42,647 nt of DNA from the NCBI GenBank assembly GCA_900696615.1, contig CAADGS010000047.1, positions 1 through 42,647 on the forward strand, read 5' to 3'. Under the pieces are notes generated by a model. That model was given only the letters and a program-made list of their open reading frames with translations, ran no database searches and had not been told where the DNA came from. The translations under genes were made by a program, and so were the position numbers. The stretch comes from an uncultured beta proteobacterium (GTDB taxonomy: Bacteria > Pseudomonadota > Gammaproteobacteria > Burkholderiales > Nitrosomonadaceae). This document shows, piece after piece, positions 1 through 9,523 of this stretch; the stretch's first letter is position 1; each line of letters starts with the position of its first letter.

Positions 1-7
1 TCCATTT

Positions 8-73
8 TTGACAGCACACCTCAGCCAACTTGTGGTTTAATTTGATGGATTCTATAGTTGATAGCACATCTCA
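8..73. repeat. Imperfect 16-bp direct repeat downstream of clpA
   Basis: TTGACAGCACACCTCA at 8-23 and TTGATAGCACATCTCA at 58-73 match at 14 of 16 positions with a 50-bp period. They lie just past the clpA stop. The role is unknown. They may be the edge of a repeat that continues left of the window, or chance. Otherwise bases 1-112 show no gene. Confidence 0.3.
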
Positions 74-112
74 TAGAAGTAATTATTCGAAATCAGTGGA
101 TTGATCTCCTGT

Positions 113-2368
113 TCAAATTACTGCGGCTTCTTCCTCAAATAAGAGCACTACTTGACCATTATTATCAATATCAACAGTCACTTTTCCACCGTTCATTAAG
201 CGCCCAAACAACAACTCATCAGCCAGGACACTACGAATAGTGTCTTGAATAAGCCTCTCCATGGGACGTGCTCCCATTAGTGGATCAAAACCATGTTTTG
301 CAAGATACTTACGCAACCCATCAGTAAACGTTGCTTCCACTTTCTTCTCATGCAATTGAGTTTCAAGTTGAATTAGGAATTTATCAGTGACCCGCAAAAT
401 AATTTCCTCATTTAATGAGGTAAATGAAATAATCGCATCGAGCCGATTACGAAATTCAGGAGTAAACAATTTTTTAATATCAACTAACTCATCTCCAGAG
501 GATTTAGATTGCGTAAATCCAATCGATGATTTAGTAAGAGATTCGGCCCCGGCGTTTGTTGTCATAATTATAATAACATTGCGAAAATCCGCTTTCCGGC
601 CATTATTGTCCGTCAATGTTCCATAATCCATTACTTGCAATAGAATATTAAAAATATCAGTGTGCGCCTTTTCAATTTCATCCAAAAGCAACACTGAGTA
701 TGGATGCTTAATAATAGCTTCTGTCAGTAATCCACCCTGATCAAAGCCAACATAACCTGGTGGTGCACCAATCAGACGAGACACTGCATGACGCTCCATA
801 TATTCTGACATATCAAAACGCTGCAAGTGGATACCAAGCGCATAAGCCAACTGTCTTGCTACTTCAGTTTTTCCCACTCCAGTTGGGCCGGAAAAAAGAA
901 AAGAGCCGACCGGTTTCTGTGGATTGCCGAGGCCACTTCTTGCCATTTTTATAGCTGCTGCCAAAGAATTAATCGCATTATCCTGACCAAAAACAATAGC
1001 TTTCATATCTCGCGCTAATGTTTTCAGTTTTATGCGATCGTTTGATGAGATATTTTGAGGGGGTATTCGTGCAATCTTGGAAACCACACTTTCGATCTCA
1101 CTTTTACCAATAACTTTACGTTTCTTGGATTTGGGTAATAACCGTTGAGCTGCTCCCGCCTCGTCAAGCACATCAATCGCCTTGTCCGGTAAATGCCTGT
1201 CATTGATATAACGTTCAGATAATTCAGCAGCAGAAACCAATGCACTAGCAGAATATTTAACCTTATGATATTGCTCATAACGCGATTTCAGTCCACGTAG
1301 AATGGCAACTGTCTCATCTACACTGGGCTCATTTACCTCAATTTGCTGGAATCGCCGCGATAGTGCATGATCTTTTTCAAAAATGCCACGATATTCATTG
1401 AAAGTTGTCGCACCAATACAGCGTAATTGCCCATTACTCAGAACCGGTTTCAAAAGATTGGATGCATCCAAAACTCCACCTGACGCTGCGCCCGCACCAA
1501 TCAACGTATGAATCTCATCAATAAATAAAATAGCTGCCGGATTATCAATCAACTGATTTAATAATGTCTTAAGGCGTTGCTCAAAGTCGCCTCGATATTT
1601 TGTACCTGCTAACAAAGCTCCCATGTCAAGTGCATAAATTTGATGCTTCAATAGTAAATCAGGCACATCTTCTTCAACAATGCGTTTTGCCAGCCCTTCT
1701 GCAATTGCAGTTTTCCCCACCCCCGCTTCACCAATCAACAAAGGATTATTTTTACGACGTCGACACAAAGTCTGTATAACTCGCTCTACTTCTTTTTCAC
1801 GTCCAACCAATGGGTCAATTTTATTAATTAATGCAAGATGGTTAAGATTTATTGTGTAATTCTCGAGCAACCCAGCAGTACTAGCTTCATGTTCGTTTTC
1901 TGTTTCATTTCCTGGTTTAGTGTCATTCTCGCGTGGAACTTTACGAATATTATGGGAAATATAATTCACGACATCTAAGCGTGTTACACCCCTTTGATGC
2001 AAGAAATACACAGCATGAGAATCTTTCTCACCAAAGATCGATACCAATACATTTGCACCAGTTACTTCTTTCTTTCCAGATGATTGTACATGCAATATCG
2101 CTCTCTGAATAACACGCTGAAAGCCCAACGTTGGTTGAGTATCAACCTCTTCGCTGCCAGAAATTACTGGAGTATGTCGAGTAATGTGATCAAGCAATAC
2201 TGAGCGTAAATCTTCAATATCCACCAAGCATGCGCTTAATACCTCAGCTGCACTCGCATTATCAAGCATTGCCAGCAATAAATGTTCAACTGTAATAAAT
2301 TCATAGCGCTTCTGCCTGGATTCTACAAATGCCATGTGTAAGCTGACTTCTAAATCCGGGGCAATCAT
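113..2368 (-). CDS. clpA: ATP-dependent Clp protease ATPase subunit ClpA
   Basis: ClpA is the AAA+ unfoldase that feeds folded or tagged proteins, including N-degron substrates handed over by ClpS, into the ClpP chamber in the cytoplasm. The 751-aa product starts [14 protein letters not shown], the typical ClpA N-domain opening. It carries two AAA+ modules with Walker A motifs GEAGVGKTA and GPTGVGKTE and Walker B motifs [10 protein letters not shown] and [10 protein letters not shown]. Length is close to E. coli ClpA (758 aa). The open frame extends 19 codons further upstream into clpS, but the ATG at 2368 has GGAGGA just ahead of it and gives the family N-terminus, so I place the start there. 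It follows the clpS stop by one base, so the two are surely co-transcribed and translationally coupled. clpP is not in the window. Confidence 0.97.
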   Translation of the reverse strand: MIAPDLEVSLHMAFVESRQKRYEFITVEHLLLAMLDNASAAEVLSACLVDIEDLRSVLLDHITRHTPVISGSEEVDTQPTLGFQRVIQRAILHVQSSGKKEVTGANVLVSIFGEKDSHAVYFLHQRGVTRLDVVNYISHNIRKVPRENDTKPGNETENEHEASTAGLLENYTINLNHLALINKIDPLVGREKEVERVIQTLCRRRKNNPLLIGEAGVGKTAIAEGLAKRIVEEDVPDLLLKHQIYALDMGALLAGTKYRGDFEQRLKTLLNQLIDNPAAILFIDEIHTLIGAGAASGGVLDASNLLKPVLSNGQLRCIGATTFNEYRGIFEKDHALSRRFQQIEVNEPSVDETVAILRGLKSRYEQYHKVKYSASALVSAAELSERYINDRHLPDKAIDVLDEAGAAQRLLPKSKKRKVIGKSEIESVVSKIARIPPQNISSNDRIKLKTLARDMKAIVFGQDNAINSLAAAIKMARSGLGNPQKPVGSFLFSGPTGVGKTEVARQLAYALGIHLQRFDMSEYMERHAVSRLIGAPPGYVGFDQGGLLTEAIIKHPYSVLLLDEIEKAHTDIFNILLQVMDYGTLTDNNGRKADFRNVIIIMTTNAGAESLTKSSIGFTQSKSSGDELVDIKKLFTPEFRNRLDAIISFTSLNEEIILRVTDKFLIQLETQLHEKKVEATFTDGLRKYLAKHGFDPLMGARPMERLIQDTIRSVLADELLFGRLMNGGKVTVDIDNNGQVVLLFEEEAAVI

Positions 2369-2369
2369 T

Positions 2370-2684
2370 TCAATTCTCCTCCATGACACACCTAAGCGGG
2401 TGTTGATTCTTCCTGGCAAACTCAATTACTTGCTTAACCTTAGTATTTGCAATGTCACTTGTAAATACACCGCACACACCTACACCCTCCGTATGTACTT
2501 TTAACATAATTTGTGTCGCTTGCTCTTGATTCATATAAAAAAAGATCTTTAATACCTCAACAACAAATTCCATCGGTGTAAAATCATCATTCAACAACAA
2601 GATCTTATAAAGTGGAGGACAACGCTCTTTAGTTGCACTTTTCTTCTGCTTGAGAATAATGGCTTCAAAATTACTCTCACTCAT
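2370..2684 (-). CDS. clpS: ClpS adaptor, N-end rule substrate selector
   Basis: ClpS binds N-terminal Leu, Phe, Tyr or Trp of N-degron proteins and delivers them to ClpA. The 104-aa product has the usual layout: a variable flexible N-tail, then the conserved core with [16 protein letters not shown] (Asn32, Asp33 and Asp34 at the pocket) and the VHTEG segment whose His64 matches the pocket histidine of characterised ClpS proteins. AAAAGGAAAA precedes the ATG. It is the first gene of the clpS-clpA pair, the standard proteobacterial order. It diverges from the cold-shock gene at 2995. Confidence 0.96.
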   Translation of the reverse strand: MSESNFEAIILKQKKSATKERCPPLYKILLLNDDFTPMEFVVEVLKIFFYMNQEQATQIMLKVHTEGVGVCGVFTSDIANTKVKQVIEFARKNQHPLRCVMEEN

Positions 2685-2994
2685 AATTAATTTTCCTTTT
2701 TTACTTTTCTTCGATAAAAAACCAAGTATCGAATATTAGTATAAAGTACTTCAACATGAACATAGTTGACGATTACGACATTTTTTTCAAGTACCTTAAG
2801 ATAATTATCCAATTTGAAACAACAAAAAAACACGTAACCGCTTGACTTTAACTCTGGATTTGCGTAAAACTGCAACTGGCGTTTGACTTCGAGTTTATTG
2901 CGGTATTCATTTTTCGTGAATAGATTCCCGTTAGTTGATTTGAAATTCAAATAGTATTAGGGTTTCCGGCCCAGTTTTTATATAGGAAGTAGAA
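2685..2994. other. Intergenic region between clpS and the cold-shock gene
   Basis: This 310-bp divergent spacer holds the promoter and long leader of the cold-shock gene on the plus strand and, presumably, the clpSA promoter on the minus strand. An 87-codon minus-strand open frame (2687-2950) crosses it but resembles no family, and I treat it as chance. Confidence 0.5.
2842..2870 (+). promoter_or_regulatory. Candidate sigma70 promoter of the cold-shock gene
   Basis: TTGACT (2842-2847) and TAAAAC (2865-2870) are separated by exactly 17 bp. Transcription starting near 2877 would give a leader of about 118 nt before the ATG at 2995, in keeping with the long, temperature-sensed leaders of cspA-type mRNAs. 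A second TTGACT at 2883 has poorer -10 partners. Confidence 0.4.
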
Positions 2995-3198
2995 ATGGCA
3001 ACAGGTACAGTAAAATGGTTTAATGATTCTAAAGGTTTTGGTTTTATTACTCCGGACGATGGAAGTGAAGACTTATTTGCTCACTTCTCAGCGATTAATA
3101 TGTCAGGATTTAAAACACTCAAGGAAGGTCAAAAAGTGAGCTTTGATGTCACTCAAGGCCCGAAAGGAAAGCAAGCCTCTAATATTCAATCTGCTTAA
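2995..3198 (+). CDS. Cold-shock protein, CspA family
   Basis: This 67-aa single cold-shock domain protein binds single-stranded RNA and DNA and acts as an RNA chaperone. It has the family signature [18 protein letters not shown] with RNP1 (KGFGFITP) and RNP2 (LFAHFSAI). AGGAAG at 2984-2989 is a good ribosome site. The long AT-rich leader suggests post-transcriptional control of the cold-shock type, but several Csp paralogues are constitutive, so I do not name which one this is. It stands alone, divergent from clpSA and convergent with icd. Confidence 0.96.
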   Translation: MATGTVKWFNDSKGFGFITPDDGSEDLFAHFSAINMSGFKTLKEGQKVSFDVTQGPKGKQASNIQSA

Positions 3199-3281
3199 CT
3201 GTATTATGTCCATGCCCATAAAAATAAAAACTAGCGTAGACCTTTAACACAGTAAGAACGAAACATTTATTTTAAAACATC

Positions 3282-3326
3282 ATCCCTCCTTGTTAATTAC
3301 GATTGATGCGTGATTGCAGGAGGGAT
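3282..3326. terminator. Candidate bidirectional terminator between csp and icd
   Basis: ATCCCTCCT (3282-3290) and AGGAGGGAT (3318-3326) are perfect inverted arms. The interior can pair further as ATTACG with CGTGAT (one wobble), making an interrupted hairpin. A T-rich stretch follows on the plus strand. It sits between two convergent genes, where a shared terminator is expected. Confidence 0.45.
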
Positions 3327-3345
3327 ATGTATATGTGATTTCCTT

Positions 3346-4593
3346 TTACATACATTTAATAATTGAGTCGCCGAATTCTGAGCAAGAAACTTCCTTAGTA
3401 TTCATCATTTGACGAGCAAAATCGTAAGTTACAGTCCCTTTTTTTATTGTAGTTTCGATAGCATTTACTATGCTATCAGCCGCTTCGATCCAACCTATAT
3501 GACGTAACATCATTTCGGCAGACAAAATGATTGAACCCGGATTTACTTTATCTTCTCCTGCATATTTCGGTGCTGTACCATGAGTAGCCTCAAAAATTGC
3601 AACAGAATCACTGAGATTAGCTCCAGGTGCAATCCCTATACCGCCAACCTGAGCTGCCAGTGCGTCTGAAATGTAGTCACCGTTTAGATTTAACGTTGCA
3701 ACCACATCATACTCTTCTGGGCGTAGCAAAATTTGCTGCAAAAAAGCATCAGCTATCACATCCTTGATGACTATATCGCCATTCTGAGATGGCAACTTCA
3801 TCCAAGGTCCTCCGTCCAGTAGTTCAGCGCCAAATTCCTTTACTGCCAGAGCATATCCCCACTTTTTGAATGCTCCTTCAGTAAACTTCATGATATTGCC
3901 TTTATGGACTAATGTAACGGATTTACGTTTATTGTCTATAGCATACTGAATTGCCTTTCGGACAAGACGCTCCGTTCCATCTCTTGAAACTGGCTTAATA
4001 CCGATTCCCGAAGTTTTAGGAAATCGTATACTGGATACCCCCATGTCCTTAATCAAGAAATTAATAACTTTTCTCGCCGCTTCAGATTCAGCTTCCCATT
4101 CAATCCCTGCATAAATATCCTCAGAATTTTCACGAAAAATCACCATGTCAGTTTTTTCTGGATTCTTCAACGGACTAGGGACACCCGAGAAATACCGTAC
4201 AGGGCGCAAACATATATACAAATCCAGCAGCTGGCGAAGTGCCACATTAATCGAGCGAATGCCCCCACCGATTGGCGTAGTTAGCGGACCTTTGATCGAG
4301 ACTCGAAACTCTCTAGCAGCATCTAAAGTTTCCCCAGGTAACCAAACATCCGCACCATAAATTCGTGTTGACTTTTCACCCGCATAAATTTCCATCCATG
4401 AAATTTTACGCTGCCCACGATAAGCTTTTTCAATTGCCGCATCAACAACTTTACGCATAACAGGGGTAATATCAATACCAATTCCATCGCCTTCAATAAA
4501 AGGAATAATGGGATTATCTGGGACTGCCAGCGAATTATCGGCATTCACCTGAATTTTCTTACCATTAATAGGTACCTTTATATGTTGGTACAT
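3346..4593 (-). CDS. icd: NADP-dependent isocitrate dehydrogenase
   Basis: This TCA-cycle enzyme oxidises isocitrate to 2-oxoglutarate and CO2, making NADPH. The 415-aa length matches E. coli Icd (416 aa). The substrate segment [13 protein letters not shown] keeps the serine that AceK phosphorylates in enteric bacteria. [18 protein letters not shown] is diagnostic. NADP specificity residues are present: Lys-Tyr in [18 protein letters not shown], and Tyr and Arg in [14 protein letters not shown] precedes the ATG. The gene stands alone. Whether an AceK kinase controls it cannot be told from this window. Confidence 0.97.
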   Translation of the reverse strand: MYQHIKVPINGKKIQVNADNSLAVPDNPIIPFIEGDGIGIDITPVMRKVVDAAIEKAYRGQRKISWMEIYAGEKSTRIYGADVWLPGETLDAAREFRVSIKGPLTTPIGGGIRSINVALRQLLDLYICLRPVRYFSGVPSPLKNPEKTDMVIFRENSEDIYAGIEWEAESEAARKVINFLIKDMGVSSIRFPKTSGIGIKPVSRDGTERLVRKAIQYAIDNKRKSVTLVHKGNIMKFTEGAFKKWGYALAVKEFGAELLDGGPWMKLPSQNGDIVIKDVIADAFLQQILLRPEEYDVVATLNLNGDYISDALAAQVGGIGIAPGANLSDSVAIFEATHGTAPKYAGEDKVNPGSIILSAEMMLRHIGWIEAADSIVNAIETTIKKGTVTYDFARQMMNTKEVSCSEFGDSIIKCM

Positions 4594-4630
4594 GACATCT
4601 CCAATTATTTGAAAATAAATAAAAATATAG

Positions 4631-4636
4631 ATTATA
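4631..4636 (-). promoter_or_regulatory. Candidate -10 box of icd
   Basis: A perfect TATAAT reads on the minus strand at 4636-4631, about 38 bp before the icd ATG, giving a leader near 30 nt. The -35 hexamer at 17 bp spacing (TGGCAA) is weak, so an activator may be needed. Confidence 0.35.
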
Positions 4637-4773
4637 GAATTATCTCGACCTTATTGCCACTGACAAGATATTAAAATAACCTGGATTAAATTGATAACCT
4701 CATGAATTGTAGAATGACAGATTTACTTATCGTGGTTTATCTACTAAAAAAGGCTCACTCACTATAAAATAAA

Positions 4774-4830
4774 CTTTCTATTTTGAGTACTCATTATACG
4801 TGCAAACCTACTGTCTTTCTATTGTGAGTA
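4774..4830 (+). repeat. Pair of 16-bp direct repeats, possible operator
   Basis: CTTTCTATTTTGAGTA (4774-4789) and CTTTCTATTGTGAGTA (4815-4830) match at 15 of 16 positions. The start-to-start distance is 41 bp, close to four DNA turns, which would place both copies on one face of the helix. Position between two divergent genes suggests binding sites for a regulator that I cannot name. Confidence 0.4.
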
Positions 4831-4917
4831 ATTACCCATTAACATTTCGAAATATTCAGAAATATTATTCTTTCTCCAAAAATACCATAATACTTCTTAA
4901 ATTCTGTAACACAAACC

Positions 4918-5967
4918 ATGTTGATAAACATACATCTAATTGTACCTAGCTTATTCTGGCCTAATGTTTCACAAACAGAAATTTACCGTGATTTATCAAT
5001 GCCAGCTTTAGAAACATTACTAGCAAAAAGTATTGCCAATGAACATCCACCACAAGAAATGGAAATATGGCTATGCAACGCATTTAAGGTTACACAGCAA
5101 CAAAATAATTGGCCTATTGCTCCAATTATGTTACATATCGATGCACCCGAAAAAATAAAGACAATTAATAGAGATTACTGGATACGAGCTGATCCCGTAC
5201 ATCTTCGCATTGAGCAAAATCACATTATGCTGGCGGATAGCGGAGCTTTTGAAATCTCTGAAGACGAAGCTGAACAAATAACTCAGTACCTAAACCAAAA
5301 TCTCAAATGCTATCCTGATTTCAAATTATTACCGTTACAGCCGTGCCGATGGTATATCCGACTACCCAGAACCATAGAAATCCAAACCTATACAATTGGT
5401 CAAGTTACATGCAAGAACATTAATAATTTCTTACCAGCAGGCAAAGAAAGTATGATTTGGCGCAAAATAATCAATGAAATTCAAATGCTGCTCCATGAGC
5501 ACCCAGTCAATCAGGCTCGTGAATCTTGCGAAAAGCTACCTATTAATAGCCTCTGGTTATGGGGTGGAGGGACTCTACCTCAATCTATACAATCTCCCTA
5601 TACACATGTCTGGAGTAGAAACAATTTACCCCAAGCACTAGCATTAGCAAGCAATGCCAGGTATTCAAATTTACCAACTCATGCCGATAAATGGTTACAG
5701 AACACAATATCAGGAAATCATCTCATAGTGCTAGATATGCTAAGTGAAAAAGCAAAATACCGGAAAGCACTGGACTGGCGTGAAAATCTAAGTACTTTAG
5801 AAAACAACTGGTTTTCCCCATTGCATAACGCACTTAAAAAGGGTGAGATTAATCAGTTAACCATTACGAGTATAGGTGAAACGTCATTGCAGAACTTTGT
5901 TATAAGGCGTTCAAATTTATGGAAATTTTGGCTTCTTACAAGACCCCTTATGTTTTATGCTCGATAA
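4918..5967 (+). CDS. RpfE-like conserved protein of unknown function
   Basis: This 349-aa protein resembles the betaproteobacterial family often annotated as regulatory protein RpfE type or, without firm evidence, as phosphoglycerate mutase. Visible marks are the N-terminal LIVPSLFWP opening, a DPVHLRIEQNHIMLADSGAFEIS block and the signature SLWLWGGGTLP near residue 218. I see no signal peptide or membrane helix, so it is probably cytoplasmic. The alkaline-phosphatase-type metal motifs of true independent phosphoglycerate mutases are not evident, so I do not accept that enzyme name. It precedes the PAS-EAL gene by 68 bp on the same strand, so co-transcription is possible. In related genomes the family is often near recJ, which is absent here. 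Confidence 0.7.
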   Translation: MLINIHLIVPSLFWPNVSQTEIYRDLSMPALETLLAKSIANEHPPQEMEIWLCNAFKVTQQQNNWPIAPIMLHIDAPEKIKTINRDYWIRADPVHLRIEQNHIMLADSGAFEISEDEAEQITQYLNQNLKCYPDFKLLPLQPCRWYIRLPRTIEIQTYTIGQVTCKNINNFLPAGKESMIWRKIINEIQMLLHEHPVNQARESCEKLPINSLWLWGGGTLPQSIQSPYTHVWSRNNLPQALALASNARYSNLPTHADKWLQNTISGNHLIVLDMLSEKAKYRKALDWRENLSTLENNWFSPLHNALKKGEINQLTITSIGETSLQNFVIRRSNLWKFWLLTRPLMFYAR

Positions 5968-6035
5968 TTTTTGACTACTTACTATAAAACACCTCAGCCG
6001 TCGTTAATACTTTATGGCTTAAACCAACAATCACT

Positions 6036-7544
6036 ATGCAGAAAACCTCTTTACTGAATAATATTAAACCGTTTCTTGCTGTTTGCACTGCATTAATACT
6101 TACTGCGGTTTTTATCATCAATCTATTTATTTTCGACGATCTACCGCCACATTGGTCAGCAATATTATGGCTCTCCCTCGTTTTAGTATTGATAGTAATA
6201 ATATTCCAAATTACACGTACACAAAAAAATATTAAAAACTATACGGATCAATTACAGGTCACTAAAGATAGACTCACTAATGAAATAAAACACCGTTTAT
6301 GGGCTGAAAAGAAAGCGTCCGAGAGCGTAATAAAATCGTTAGTCATTGATGAAAATATTCCAGTCATGCTGGCCTACTTTAGTGTTGATCTTCGCTGTCG
6401 CTACCACAATCGTACTTTCCGCCGATGGTTTGGTTTAAAACCCGATCAAATCGACGGACAGCTTTTAGCGGATTTCTCCGATCAAGAATTTTTCTCTGGC
6501 ATTAAAAACTGTATTACCGAGATCTTAGCTGGAAAAACAATACACAATCAACGCATTCTTAAATCAATCAAAGGATTTCCATATATTTTTGTGGAGCAAT
6601 ACGTTCCCCATCTCGATAACAAAGGAAAAACTGTAGGCTTTTACACAATGCACACCCCTCGCGCACATGAAAAAAATAGCATTGTCCAAAAAAACAGAAT
6701 ATCGAATACAAACGCCCTCGAACCACAAAAAGCGCCTGAACAGCTCATTAGCAAAGAAAAAACCAGACTGCAAAAAACCCAAACACAGAACTCAGGAATT
6801 GCAACAACATCTGCCCGTATTGCCCAGGCAATAGAAGAAGGAGAGTTCAATCTTTATTATCAACAAATAAATCCAATCAAATCCACTAAAACTTCATCAT
6901 CTCACTATGAAATTCTGGTTCGTATGAGTGAAGAAGAAAATGGTCTCATGCCTCCGGGTTCATTCTTGCCCTTTGTTGATCAATTAAAGATGATGCCTCA
7001 ACTTGATCGCTGGATAGTAAATCATATTGTAAAATGGCTATCCACTCATCCTCAGTCTCACTCAATTTTCTGTCTGAATGTTGCCAAAGATACTTTGAGC
7101 GACCAAGCTTTTCCAGATTTCATACAAGGCCAATTGCAAAAAATGAATATACCTGCCGCAAACCTCTGCTTTGAAATTGAGCTGTCAGATGCGCAAGCAA
7201 ATATCACGGATACGGCCACTTTCTCACAAAAAATTCACAAACTGGGTGGTCTGGTTTCGTTATGTAGTTTTACTAATGAGTCTAGCTCAATTGAATTACT
7301 TGATCAGATTAAAGCTGATTATCTAAAAATAGACGGTAGTCTGATCTGCAATATTCTTCGCGATACCGAAGACTTGGAGAGTGTAATAGCTATCGATAAG
7401 CTTGCACATAAAAGAGGCATTAAAACAATTGCCGAGCTCGTTGAATCTAATGAAATTATTTCAAAACTACGAGAAATAGGCGTTGATTATGCTCAAGGAT
7501 TTGGTATTGCTAAGGCTTGTCCATTTAAGGAACTTGAATCATAA
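6036..7544 (+). CDS. Membrane PAS-EAL protein with degenerate EAL domain
   Basis: The 502-aa product has two N-terminal membrane helices (about 14-34 and 40-60), a coiled linker, a PAS-like domain (about 100-205), a Gln/Lys-rich linker and an EAL domain (about 260-500). EAL domains cleave cyclic-di-GMP using two metals. Here the signature EAL reads EIL (292-294) and the metal-binding Asp-Asp pair of the usual DDFGTG loop is replaced by Cys410-Ser411, while Lys431, Glu467 and Gln487 are retained. Loss of the Asp pair predicts no catalysis. By analogy with LapD and FimX it may be a cyclic-di-GMP receptor, or it may have lost nucleotide binding altogether. There is no GGDEF domain. The upstream neighbour is the RpfE-like gene. 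Confidence 0.85.
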   Translation: MQKTSLLNNIKPFLAVCTALILTAVFIINLFIFDDLPPHWSAILWLSLVLVLIVIIFQITRTQKNIKNYTDQLQVTKDRLTNEIKHRLWAEKKASESVIKSLVIDENIPVMLAYFSVDLRCRYHNRTFRRWFGLKPDQIDGQLLADFSDQEFFSGIKNCITEILAGKTIHNQRILKSIKGFPYIFVEQYVPHLDNKGKTVGFYTMHTPRAHEKNSIVQKNRISNTNALEPQKAPEQLISKEKTRLQKTQTQNSGIATTSARIAQAIEEGEFNLYYQQINPIKSTKTSSSHYEILVRMSEEENGLMPPGSFLPFVDQLKMMPQLDRWIVNHIVKWLSTHPQSHSIFCLNVAKDTLSDQAFPDFIQGQLQKMNIPAANLCFEIELSDAQANITDTATFSQKIHKLGGLVSLCSFTNESSSIELLDQIKADYLKIDGSLICNILRDTEDLESVIAIDKLAHKRGIKTIAELVESNEIISKLREIGVDYAQGFGIAKACPFKELES

Positions 7545-7745
7545 CAGTCTTCTCTGCAAAATGTACTGTAAGAAATAGAAGCAACTTCTCTCAATCGTCA
7601 CTTCCTTTCTTCTAATTCCCATAAAGCGCCGTTAGAAACGGAGGATTAATAGCGCCATTCAATCTAATTCGATTTTCATCCGACCTTTTTGATCCCGCAA
7701 TGTAAATGTGAAGAAGAGTAAGAAGAAAAATCAAACCCTCACCCT

Positions 7746-9128
7746 TTAAACTGCTTTAACCATACTTTCAACCACTTTCTTGGCGTCTCCAAATATCATC
7801 ATGGTTTTATCCATATAAAATAGATCATTATCAAGACCTGCATAACCAACTGCCATACTGCGCTTAACAACCATTACTGTACGTGCTTTATGGGCATCCA
7901 ATATTGGCATGCCATAAATCGGACTTCCTGGAACATTTGCCGCAGGATTAACCACATCATTTGCACCTAACACTAATACCACATCAGTGTTCGCAAAATC
8001 ACTATTAATCTCTTCCATTTCCAAAACTTGCTCATAAGGAATTTCTGCTTCGGCCAGTAGTACATTCATATGGCCCGGCATACGCCCCGCTACGGGATGA
8101 ATCGCAAAGCGCACATTTACTCCTTTTTCGTGCAGCATTTCAGCTAATTCCTTGACTGCATGCTGAGCTCTTGCAACAGCCAAACCATACCCAGGAACAA
8201 TAATGACACTATCGGCATTACCCATAAGAAAAGCCGCATCCTCCGCGCTACCACTTCGATATGTCTTTTGTTCTCCGCTGCTATCCGCTGCAGTCGTACC
8301 GCCATCACTACCAAAACCGCCAAGTATGACCGAAAGAAATGGCCGGTTCATGGCCTTACACATAATATAAGATAAAATGGCACCAGAACTACCGACCAGT
8401 GATCCTGCAATGATTAGCATTGGGTTACCAAGAGAAAAACCAATACCCGCAGCAGCCCAGCCAGAATAAGAGTTGAGCATGGATATGACTACCGGCATGT
8501 CCGCTCCGCCAATTGGTATAATAATCAAGAAGCCAAGAATGAAAGCAATCACCGTCATCGCAATGAAAGCAGTCCAATTTGTCGTGTCAGTAAAGAAAAA
8601 CCATAAACCAAACCCGATCATAATAAGCGCCAGCAAAAGATTAATCATGTGCTGGCCAGTAAAAACCACCGGCGTACCGCTCATGCGACCAGATAATTTA
8701 AGGAATGCTATAACAGAGCCAGACCACGTCATAGCACCAATAAAAGTTCCAAGGAATAATTCTAGTTTACTGCCTGCAGGTAAAGTTTCTGGCAAACCAA
8801 ATGAAACCGGATTGTTAACAGCCGCAATGGCTATAAACACTGCCGCCAAGCCTACAAGCGAATGCATAAATGCAACCAGCTCTGGCATCGCAGTCATTTG
8901 AACCCGCTGAGCGACAATCGCCCCTATGATACCTCCCACTGCAATGCAGCTTAGAATCAACAGCCAGTTCTGAGTAAGTGTCAAGGTTGTTGCAACTGCG
9001 ATGGCCATTCCAACCATGCCAAATAAATTACCTCGCCGGGCAGATTCAGGTGAACTTAAACCCTTTAGCGCCAATATAAAGAATACTGAAGCGACTAAAT
9101 ATGCAAGTGCTACCATATTTGCTGACAT
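7746..9128 (-). CDS. pntB: NAD(P) transhydrogenase subunit beta
   Basis: PntB pairs proton entry with hydride transfer from NADH to NADP+ in the cytoplasmic membrane. The 460-aa product has about eight to nine membrane helices (residues 1-260, domain II) and a C-terminal NADP(H)-binding domain III with VPGYGLAVARAQHAV, HPVAGRMPGHMNVLLAEA and VLVLGANDVVNPAA, all typical. AAGGAAA lies before the ATG, which directly follows the pntAB stop. It is the last gene of pntAA-pntAB-pntB. Length agrees with the family. Confidence 0.96.
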   Translation of the reverse strand: MSANMVALAYLVASVFFILALKGLSSPESARRGNLFGMVGMAIAVATTLTLTQNWLLILSCIAVGGIIGAIVAQRVQMTAMPELVAFMHSLVGLAAVFIAIAAVNNPVSFGLPETLPAGSKLELFLGTFIGAMTWSGSVIAFLKLSGRMSGTPVVFTGQHMINLLLALIMIGFGLWFFFTDTTNWTAFIAMTVIAFILGFLIIIPIGGADMPVVISMLNSYSGWAAAGIGFSLGNPMLIIAGSLVGSSGAILSYIMCKAMNRPFLSVILGGFGSDGGTTAADSSGEQKTYRSGSAEDAAFLMGNADSVIIVPGYGLAVARAQHAVKELAEMLHEKGVNVRFAIHPVAGRMPGHMNVLLAEAEIPYEQVLEMEEINSDFANTDVVLVLGANDVVNPAANVPGSPIYGMPILDAHKARTVMVVKRSMAVGYAGLDNDLFYMDKTMMIFGDAKKVVESMVKAV

Positions 9129-9437
9129 TTACACATTTCCTTTTTTGTCTTTTTTCTTAAACATTTCCAGCATGCGTTGACTCACTAGAAATCCACCAAA
9201 AACATTAATTGCAGCCAATGTTACCGCAGCAGCTCCCAACCAAACACCCCAATCCGTTTCGGCAGGACCAGCAGCCAGCATCGCACCAACGAGAATTATG
9301 CCCGATATCGCATTAGTTACTGACATCAAGGGTGTATGCAAAGCAGGCGTAACATTCCACACGACGTGATAGCCAACAAAAATTGCCAACACAAAAACAG
9401 TCAGATTGATAATAACTGGATCAATTTCACCAACCAT
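9129..9437 (-). CDS. pntAB: NAD(P) transhydrogenase subunit alpha, membrane part
   Basis: This 102-aa protein is the separate membrane piece of the alpha subunit (alpha-2), as in the three-subunit enzyme of Rhodospirillum rubrum rather than the two-subunit E. coli form. It has three hydrophobic helices (about 8-25, 37-57 and 62-85) and a Lys-rich cytoplasmic tail. AAGGAG precedes the ATG. Its stop codon abuts the pntB start and it follows pntAA by 86 bp. Confidence 0.95.
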   Translation of the reverse strand: MVGEIDPVIINLTVFVLAIFVGYHVVWNVTPALHTPLMSVTNAISGIILVGAMLAAGPAETDWGVWLGAAAVTLAAINVFGGFLVSQRMLEMFKKKDKKGNV

Positions 9438-9523
9438 GATTACTCCTTATAAATTCGTTTACACTACACCCAGAATATCGCTACTGAAGAAAAATATTTA
9501 TTACTTAAGCTTATTACCATTCG

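Larger units (their letters stand above)
4594..4917. other. Divergent intergenic region, icd / RpfE-like gene
   Basis: This 324-bp AT-rich spacer holds the icd promoter candidate (minus strand), a pair of near-identical 16-bp direct repeats and a 10-bp palindrome TGAGTACTCA at 4784-4793. CATAAT at 4886-4891 could be a -10 for the plus-strand gene. No open frame or RNA gene is convincing here. Confidence 0.5.

Noticed and set aside
2369..2425. Longer clpA frame starting inside clpS
   Set aside because: The ATG at 2368 has GGAGGA ahead of it and gives the conserved ClpA N-terminus; the extra 19 residues overlap clpS in another frame.
2687..2950. 87-codon minus-strand frame between clpS and the cold-shock gene
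   Set aside because: It matches no family, lies over the cold-shock promoter and leader, and its residues look like translated AT-rich spacer.
4918..5967. Naming the RpfE-like protein a phosphoglycerate mutase
   Set aside because: The metal-binding motifs of cofactor-independent phosphoglycerate mutases are not visible in the sequence.
7629..7641. CCGTT-AGA-AACGG hairpin between the PAS-EAL gene and pntB
   Set aside because: The stem is only 5 bp and lacks a flanking T-run on either strand.
8473..8901. 142-codon plus-strand frame opposite pntB
   Set aside because: Antisense shadow of hydrophobic PntB helices, without family features or ribosome site.
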